Below are positions 48,834-57,600 of a stretch of DNA of 64,000 bases, piece after piece (position 1 is the first letter of the stretch; every line of letters starts with the position of its first letter). The DNA lies in the NCBI GenBank assembly GCA_949128115.1, contig OX421962.1:60243787-60307786 (forward strand). The letters run 5' to 3'. The notes below the pieces were generated by a model. That model searched no databases, was not told where the DNA came from, and was given only the letters and a program-made list of their open reading frames with translations. The stretch is from Anaspis maculata (lineage: Eukaryota > Arthropoda > Insecta > Coleoptera > Scraptiidae). The position numbers and the translations under genes are program-made.

Positions 48834-48839
48834 AATAAA
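48834..48839 (+). terminator. Polyadenylation signal of the coiled-coil gene
   Basis: AATAAA 73 bases behind the stop codon. Confidence 0.6.
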
Positions 48840-49994
48840 TTTTTCTCAATTAAACATTGATAATACCATTGTAGCTTCAGCGCCTGATCCTTCAGTTGTG
48901 CTTCAGGATTTAATCTGGTGCTTTGGCTATAATAGTACTTTCTCAGCCTTGATGGGTATATGACACACTACTTCTGTTCCAGGGCGTTTCTCTAAAGTTA
49001 TTGTATGCAATTGTTATTGTTGAAGTGATTTTAGTAAGACTCTTAACATTCGGCATGTTGCATTCCAATGAGATAGACAATTCCAGTCATGTGGATATTA
49101 AATTGTGGCGAATGTCTGTCTTGGATGCGTCTTTGTGCGGGCACGAATTATCTACAACCTACAACGATTGTATCTAAAACAGAACAATATCTCATTTTGA
49201 TTTTGTTAGAGGTTTCCATCCACATGGCTGGTATAAAGTAAATATTGAAATTACCGTCCATTTTTTTAATTATTAATCAAGTACTCCGTTCAAGGGTAAA
49301 TTTGATTCCAACAAATTTCTATTTCTTGAAAATTGTGCTTGCATTGTTGATATTTCTATTATCATATTATTGCATTTTTCAAACCTTTATTATTATTCTC
49401 TACATCCTAAATACGATTCACATGTGTACAGAAGAAAATACGTACTAAGCTATTATTGTTTTATTACTTACCTATATTGCATGATATGTTATTAGTATTT
49501 TTTAAAGTATTCCCGCAGTCCCTTTTAGTATTTAAATATTTATACCTTTCTTTTAATTTTCTCTCTTTTATACATAATTTGCTGTGTAGAACTGTGATAG
49601 GTAATATACAGAGAAGGAAGGAAAGTGGCAATGTAAATAAATATATTTAGAATGACTAGATGCTGATTTATATAAAAAAAACTTTTGATCCATTGAATTT
49701 CCCAGTGGATTTTTTTGCTGAATTTCTGTATACATACGTACACAACGATATTACCTAAATGTTGAATACTGCATAATACTAAAAATTGATGTTCTTTTTA
49801 TTATACTGTAAAACTAAAGACTGTCCACTAACTGTATAATATTAAAACAGTCTAAAAAGCCACATGATTTGTGATATATTAGAATGCTCATCCACAAGTG
49901 TAGCTAATTCAATAAAAAAAAAATTATGTAAATGGTTATATTCATTTTAATGTTATTAAGATCCAATTTACCATTTATACATTATGTGAGCAGA

Positions 49995-50000
49995 TTTATT
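49995..50000 (-). terminator. Polyadenylation signal of the polycystin gene
   Basis: AATAAA on the - strand, about 180 bases past the TAG at 50180. Confidence 0.5.
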
Positions 50001-50179
50001 AAATGACTTTATTATTTTAAATTATTTTGTTATACATATAAGGTGATGATTGTTTTTATGTACCCATTTGACTGATTTTTCTCATTTTTTAAATCTGTGC
50101 GGAATGAAGAATCTTGTACATAGTCTCTGTTTATAAAGAAATAAATCACACAAATTATTACATTTTGTATGTCAATCGA

Positions 50180-50282
50180 CTATCTTCTTCTTTCCAACAC
50201 CTGTAGTTTACCAATGAGCTCATTTACGGAAATCGACAGGTCTTGAATGGTCTGTTCAATTTGGCTCAGCTTTTCTTGTTGC
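50180..50282 (-). CDS. Pkd2: Polycystin exon 10 of those seen (residues 473-506, stop)
   Basis: Acceptor TTTTAG, stop TAG at 50182-50180. It encodes [15 protein letters not shown]...LQVLERRR, a short heptad helix in the place of the C-terminal oligomerisation coiled coil of the family. The protein ends right after it, without the long tail of vertebrate polycystin-2. Confidence 0.9.
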
Positions 50283-53200
50283 CTAAAACCAACATGTAAC
50301 ACCAAAATTTTCAATGAGAACCTATTTCTTGACTTACGCTGCGAAATCGTCTCTTTTCACGAAGTCACCGTCGCTTTTACCTGATGAAATTAATATTTGA
50401 ACAAAAAAAAAACAAAAAGGAAAATACAAACCTGCCGCATCCAAATCGGCCATAAGACTATTGAAATCAACTTCTTTCACTTGTACTTGAGGATCGATGT
50501 TGTAACGTGCGAAAAACATTTCGATTTCCAAGTCTGTGAATCCACACCTGGAAGAGACAGACTTACGCTTGAAACGAAAGTTTTTGGATTCCAAAAGTTT
50601 CAATATTTTGATTTTGACATTTTTTGCTCTAATTCGACCAACATCATGCTTTTATTGAGCTTAAAAATCGTATAGAATATTTTCAAGATACAGTTTTCAA
50701 ATTTCACATTCTCAATTAGTAACGCGGGGCACATCGGTACTTGGAGGAGTAGGAACAAGTAAGAACGGAGCGGACCAATTCGTTCCACCCCTAGGAACCC
50801 TTTTTTTCCAAATGGCACCCAATCTCATTTCTTTTTCTGAAAAAGAATGTCATTCCTGATACATCTCTGAATAATTGGAAAAAGTTCACAATTTTTTCAG
50901 AAATCAATTTTTAAAATGTCTGCCATTCGCTTCCATACAGTGATGAATACCTACGATTCTCAAATCCGATTTGAACCCGGTGGAACGTCTATGGATGTTA
51001 TGGAGTGATTTGGCGGCACTCAGCTCTGATTCTGTCTTACAAATCCTCTATGGACTCAGGCGGCGTGTTTAAGACCACTGATTTCAAATGACCTCAAAGG
51101 AAGAAGTCCGATGGTGTTATATCTGGAGATCGGCTGGCCATTCGATTGGACCTCGTCCGAAAAACTCCGGACTGGAGCATAGACCACAAACCCGGAGGCT
51201 TATTCTCGGGTATAAGCCACAAACCCGTATAATTGGCGGGAGAACCTTTCGGTAGGTTGCCGGATTTATAAGCAAAATTGGCCCATAAAAATTGAATAGG
51301 GTCGTCAACCATAAGATCTGACTATGAATACGGGCCCTGGAATTTATAGTAATTTGTGGTTGACCGATCATAACAGGTGCAACAGATGTCGATCTTGAAT
51401 GGATAAGATTGGATTAGCCAAAAAACGAACTCGATATTAGGTTACGATATAGGACATTTAGCCACCGAAAAAAAATCATAGAAGAAAAAACGAAAAAAAG
51501 TGTTGCGAGGTGTAAAAAAGCTCAAGATTATATTGCCATATCTCTGACATCCCAGACAGTTCGAAGTTGCACGAAACTCGACTTTTTGTTATTAGCAAGT
51601 TCAGTTTACTCAGGTATGGGGCAGGTATGGCACCCCCTCAAAGTTCAATAAAAGCATATTTGTTGGTGATGTTGGAAACAATTTCAACTTTTTCAAAGCA
51701 TCTCGAATTTCTTGAATAGTTGCATTCGCTTCAGCCGCTTTCGATTGAGACTGCTTGACTTTACAACCACATCTTTGAAGTAAATTGGAAAATTCTGCTT
51801 TGATGAATTGCGTCATTTGCATTTCATCTGGGGCTAAAGCAATCTCAGTTTTCACGTCTGCGTACGAATCGTTGATGATGGCCAAAAACATGTTCTAAAA
51901 TTGGTTTTGATGAAAAAAAAAATAAAAACAAAAGACAGTAGGTAGGTAGTACATATGCATGCCTACTTATAATAGAAGAGGTATAAAACTCACCAGTAGA
52001 ACAAAAAATACAAAGAATATGTAAGACAGAAAAAAAATTGGTGCTAAGAATCGGTTGGCGCTTTCAATGGCGTTGTAGTCAAAATCTCCTAGGACGGTTC
52101 TTAGCAGTGTGAACATGGCAACGCCAAAACTGCTAAATCCTTCAACCTGTGTGCAAGAATACCCAGTATGAATAGGTAAAATCTTGGGTGAAAAGATACC
52201 GAATATATGATTTTAGTGTTAGCTGAATTCGAGGCTGAATTCAACACAAGAGACTTATACCGTGGGTTTTACCACGCCAATCCTAATTAGAGAGGGGTTA
52301 GATCTACTTTTATTAAACATAGGTTCCTAACCACGAAGCGGGATTCCTTGGCTAAACGGTGACATTCAAAAACTACTGCATACTGCATATATTCATTCTA
52401 TGTGTGTTCCCAAGAGACATCACCCCCTAGGCAACCAGTTTATAACGTTGAAAATAGTTTTCTCTTTCATTTCAGAAAACTACGCAAAAAAATTCACGTT
52501 TTCGCTATAGTTGCAGCGGGACGCTAGCGAAATGACCCTGATTCTGTATTTTGTGATACTGCAATGAAATTTGGCATAATATGCAAACTACAAACTACGT
52601 AAAAATTTCAAGTGATTTGACCCGCAGCACTCAAAAATTTGTCCATTAGGGGGCGACTGGGGGCCCCTCAAAATTTCAGGATGTCAGAACTTTCATGCAC
52701 TATTCAGTACCGCCCTATCTACGGTACAAGACTTGAACAACTTTGTTCTCAATCATTATAATATTTTTCGTCATGTTAATTCCATTGTTCTTGTAATGGG
52801 GCCGGGATTCTTACCCCGTTACAATTATGCTTACTTTTTTAAACAAGAGAATCATTAGTAATAATTACCTGGCCTTATGGCATCGTGGGTTTGCTTGTCA
52901 GGAAAACAAATGGAAACAAAATAAAATATCTATTGAGTAACAAAGAAGAAAAATATACCAAAAAGGGTGAATAAAAATAAAGCCTAAATGCAATTAAGCT
53001 AGGTTAAAAAGTTGACATTACAAGTTTGACCGTAGTTTCGAGTGGTAATAATCATTTGGTACAAAACATTGGTATGGAAATAATAACAATCATAATCACA
53101 ATGCTACAAACACCATACGAAGAGACTAATTCAGTTCAATTTTCAATTTAAAAAGGTTGAGTGTACAGAGTACATACCAAAGCGAGTGCGAGATGTTTCG

Positions 53201-54631
53201 AGGCACATTTTCGATACTTTCACTTGTTCCTGCTGCCGCCATGCCCGCTCTATGAAAATTCGCAGCAATCGCAACGCAACCGCAACACAGAGCGCAACGT
53301 TTCTGATTGGCTCGCAAGGTATTCGCAAAGCCATCGCAACGACGCGAAAGGCTTGCGAGCCAATCAGAAAAGTTGCGCTCTGCGTTGCGGTTGCGTTGCG
53401 TAATTTCATAGAGCGGCCTTTAGGCGGCAGGAACTGTTAGCTTCTATCGGTACTGGTTGTTGCTGTACTCTGGTCTGATACTGCTCTGATGCTGACTGCT
53501 TGCACTTGTACTGCCGCTTGTACTACTCTACTCTGATACCACTACTCATACTCTGATACTCGAACTGGTCCCTGGATAGGACGCTCCGCTTTTTATACAG
53601 CTGGGGGAATCCTTTGTCTCTTTATGTTGTGCAGAATCGTGCCTTATCTTCTTTACCGCGGCCCGTCGATTCAAGGAAAAAAATACTCCAGTTCAACAAT
53701 TTTGGCTTGAGTACTTGACATTTATTGCGCTATAATTCAGGGGTTTTCTCGAATCAGCTCTACAGGGGGGACTTTCAGATAGATAATTTCAAGTCGAATA
53801 TTGCAATACGTGTGTCAGTCTATTATGTGCTATGCTATAACTCAAGTCTTATCTTAGTTTTCGTACGTCTGGTTCTGTATTTTTCGTGTCGTTACATGAA
53901 TAAGGTTTATCTTCAATTTGGCTCTAAGAGTTTCTGCAGCTGTGTTTGAGTTAGCTTGCGTCATTCTGTTCTTTGAAAAACCTCGCTTTCCTGGTCGCTT
54001 TCTATTTGTAATCATTAATTCTCTCGTGGCTCCGTTATAAAAAATAATACTTCACTTGACGTCTAGAACCTGAAGGGTTATTTGATGAACTTTCAATTGC
54101 AACTAAAGCAAATTCTGATGAAGGAAATTATTAGGATAATTTTTGTGACTACTCATTAGATTATTAAGAACTATTTTCTCTCCCTGGGCACCACATTCTT
54201 ATAGGAAAAAAAAACAATTTCTTTGCCTGGTCAACAAATTGAAAAATAAAAAAATTTTGGACCACAAATAGTTTGTTCAAGTAGGTAGTTATTGTGTGAT
54301 CATCGATAAATCCGCATCCCCTTGATTCATTTATGAGAACAAAACTTTTGCAGTGCTATTTTTCAATAAAGGAGTGACCTCAATAACTCACCATTATTTT
54401 CAACATTACTTTTTTCGATGTTTTATTCCGATAGGTATGATTATTGTTGTATTGTTGTACTAATATATAGCGTGAATATCGTTTCCCGGTAGAGCAAACC
54501 GGTGCTTTCGGGCGAAGTGGTGTGTATTGACATTTTGGCTGCTCCCGGGTAGAAAAACAAAAATGCCAAATTTGACGGCCATGCAGAAAAATTATTATGT
54601 ACGGCTTTCAGGTGGAATCTGAGACCGTTTT

Positions 54632-54673
<42 letters not shown>

Positions 54674-57600
54674 GTTGAAGAAAACTTCAAGTTATACATT
54701 ATTACAAAAATAATCATACTTATCGGGATAAAACATTGAAAAAGGTAATGTTGAAAATAATGGTGAGTTGAGGTCACTCCTTTGTTGGAAAATATCACTG
54801 CAAAAGTTTTGTTTTCATAAATGAATCAAGGAGATGCGGATTTATCGATGATCACACAAAAACTACTCAACAATCTATTTGTAGAAAAAAAAATTATTTT
54901 AATTTCTTAACCACTGACCAGGCAAAGAAAAAAGTTTGTACTTTAAGAAGAATGGAATTGACATGACGAAAAATGTTATGATGGATAAGAACAAAGTTGT
55001 TTAAGGCCTGTACGATAGAAGTTCTGACACCTGGAAATTTTGAGAAGCGCCAGTCGCCCCCTAATGGACAAATTTTTGAGTGCTGCGGGTCAAATCACTT
55101 GGGCCCGTATTCATATCCCCCTTTTAGCGTTAGAAGCGGTTTTAAAGATGCGCCTCTAACATTTCCGTATTCATACGTGGTTTTAGCGCGCCTCTATCAT
55201 CACTTTAAACAGGCGTCTCTAAAGTCGTCCTAAAAGGGGATGTTTAGAGAGGCGTCTATTCATATGTCTCTTTTACGTGTCTTTAAGCGATTTTGGATGG
55301 TCTCACGCATGCGTCAAGTTAGATGGGATCCAAATGTGCCAACAGGCGTGTTTTGAGTCCATTTAGGCAGCAGTCACACTGGAGCCATCACCACCCACTA
55401 CCACCCACCACCACCCACTACCACCAAGCAAAATAATCCGCCCTGGTCTCACTGAGCCACCGTCCATCGTCCACCGTCAACCACCGTGTCCCCCTCCTGA
55501 TTTTGACATAATCCTGTTTTATATAATCCGTACTACAATTCTGTAGCGAAAGTTGCCTAAAAACCACGATTTTAGGCAACATTCGCTACATCAGTGTACT
55601 GCGGAATGTATTTCATACTCCCAGGGACTTTTCTCACACGATTCAAGAATAGCGGCCCAGCTCATGACAAGATTGACAAGTTCTCTGATTGCAATGATTT
55701 CGTCTGATGACTCAGATACCGACAAAGTTGTAGCTTTATACCACATCTCGAAAAAAATCCGTAAAAAACGCCGGAACATGTGGGTGCGTCAAATGTTTCT
55801 CGATAGAGAACAACTAGGAGAATTTCATCAATTAGTGCCGCAGCTTGTTGATGATGAAGAACAATTTTACAGTTATTACCGTATGAACAAAAAATGTTAC
55901 AATTTGTTAGTGACAAAAGTGAAACCTTTGTTCACTTCGGGACATACACATTGTATGTTGTATGTATGCACAAAATGTTTGTTCTGCATGCGCATCAGGA
56001 TGCGTATTGTTAACCACCGACCACAAACCACCACTTTGAAAATTTCAAACACATGGCCACCGGTGGTCACTGGGCGGTGGTAAGAGGTGGCTGCAGTGTG
56101 ACCACCAGCATTACATTGCGTGCGTTTGATTTTTGGTTGATGGTAGTGGGTGGTGGTGGGTGGCTCAGTGTGACTGCTGCCTTAACCTACAAGCTGTGCC
56201 GTGTGTTCTTGGGAAGTGTGACGAAAATCACATTTTCTTTCTAAAATATTGATTTAATTGAATTAATGAAGCATGACGCCGAAATGCAGGAAGTGCGCAA
56301 TGCTCTGGATGTCCCTTTCGGTCATACTCCTTTACTATTTACTGTACTCAAGGCGGGGACGACTTGCACAAAACAGTCGAAACAGGTGTTCACTTGTTAA
56401 GTTAACAGATCCAGGCCGCTATTCTTGAAACTGTGGAAGAAACTCCCTGAAAGTTTTTTGCGAGGTTTTATGCAATCCGCAGTACATCAATGTAGCAAAA
56501 GTTGCCAGCACTTCCGTTTTGCCAGGCGGAGCTGCTCGGGGTAAATCACTAGACAAAGAAAACAGATCCAGCTGGGCCGTGATTGGTGTATGTATCTACT
56601 TTCTCTATCTAGTGATCTACCCGGAGCGGCTCCCGGCGCAAAACGAAAGCGGCTTGGGGTTCTTGCCTACCTGCGTCCACCTTCGGGTAGGTAGTTTTGA
56701 GTACATTTCACAACGTTGCCAAATCAACACCCCCTTTAGTTAGATGGGCCCTAACAGGACGTAAAAGGTGGTCTATGAATAGGTCATTTCATGGAATTTT
56801 CAAGGTCACACTTTTTGCACGGAGCTGAGCGCATGCACGAGATTTTTGGCAGAAAATGACAGTTCTGCGAGTCAATAACAATAACAAACCGACATAACCA
56901 ACAAAGCGTGAAATTTCAACGTGCTAATTTCCACATGGAAATGAACGTGCATCGTTTAAAAAAACACGGCGCTATAAAATGGTGCGCTTTTGGGGGCTGC
57001 AAATCAGACAGCCGGCACATCATGTTCACTTAAGCGAATTCGCACTTTCTTGGAGGATGAAGCCATCACGCATCACGAAACAGAGAGCAGGGCCGCTATT
57101 CTTGAATCGTACGAGAAAAGTCCCTGGGAGTAAAATACATTCCGCAGTACACTGATGTAGCGAATGTTGCCTAAAATCGTGGTTTTTAGGCAACTTTCGC
57201 TACAGAAGTGTAGTACGGATTATATAAAACTGATGAGAGTCAGAGGGTCTCAGGTGAGAGTCTCTGAGAGAACGGAACTCGCGCAAAATTTGACAGTTGA
57301 CGGCAGACTCGCTTATCCGTCAATATTCGATATCACGCTTGCGCATAAGTTCCACGAAATGTGCTATACAACCGCTTTTATCAGGTAGCCGAGCGCTTTT
57401 TGTTAGAGACATGCTAAATGTGGCTTAAAAGTGGGATATGAATACGGGCCTTGGAATTTTACGTAGTTTGCATATGCCAAATTTGTTTTTTTTTTGCCCT
57501 GCATCAACAGCTAGGTTATTAGCAGGTTTTTCTTTAACGATAACAATGAGGACGATAACAACGAAGTACTGTAAGATTTAAATCTTTGGATCAGTGGGGG

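Larger units (their letters stand above)
48762..50179. other. Convergent 3' ends and AT-rich intergenic gap
   Basis: The stretch contains the 3' UTR of the + strand gene and that of the - strand polycystin gene, with AT-rich sequence between. Short frames on both strands are not gene-like. A + strand AATAAA at 50140-50145 lies antisense inside the polycystin 3' UTR and could serve a longer + strand transcript. Confidence 0.6.
55366..56181. mobile_element. 816-bp nested PIF/Harbinger-type element
   Basis: The ends GGCAGCAGTCACACTG and CAGTGTGACTGCTGCC are perfect inverses, with TTA duplicated on both sides (55363-55365 and 56182-56184). Subterminal CCACCCACYACCACC blocks face GGTAGTGGGTGGTGGTGGG. 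It carries a truncated transposase frame (55694-55950). The TTA target and the protein relic point to the Harbinger superfamily. Confidence 0.85.
55102..57450. mobile_element. 2.35-kb TIR element, probably PIF/Harbinger-type
   Basis: The left end GGCCCGTATTCATATCCC and the right end GGGATATGAATACGGGCC are inverse. TTG is duplicated on both sides (55099-55101 and 57451-57453), and the empty site can be read from the paired arm of the enclosing repeat. A 3-bp duplication and GG-starting ends fit PIF/Harbinger. It contains the 816-bp element at 55366 and three copies of another repeat. No intact transposase. Confidence 0.75.
52566..57485. repeat. Long-range inverted repeat enclosing other elements
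   Basis: Left arm 52566-52784 (AAATTTGGCATAATATGC, CACTCAAAAATTTGTCCATT, AACAACTTTGTTCTC) pairs with right arm 54953-55101 plus 57451-57485. The right arm is interrupted by the 2.35-kb element at 55102-57450. The uninterrupted left arm (AAATTTCAAGTGATTTG) gives the pre-insertion sequence. Likely an old foldback transposon, now about 5 kb because of later insertions. Confidence 0.8.
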
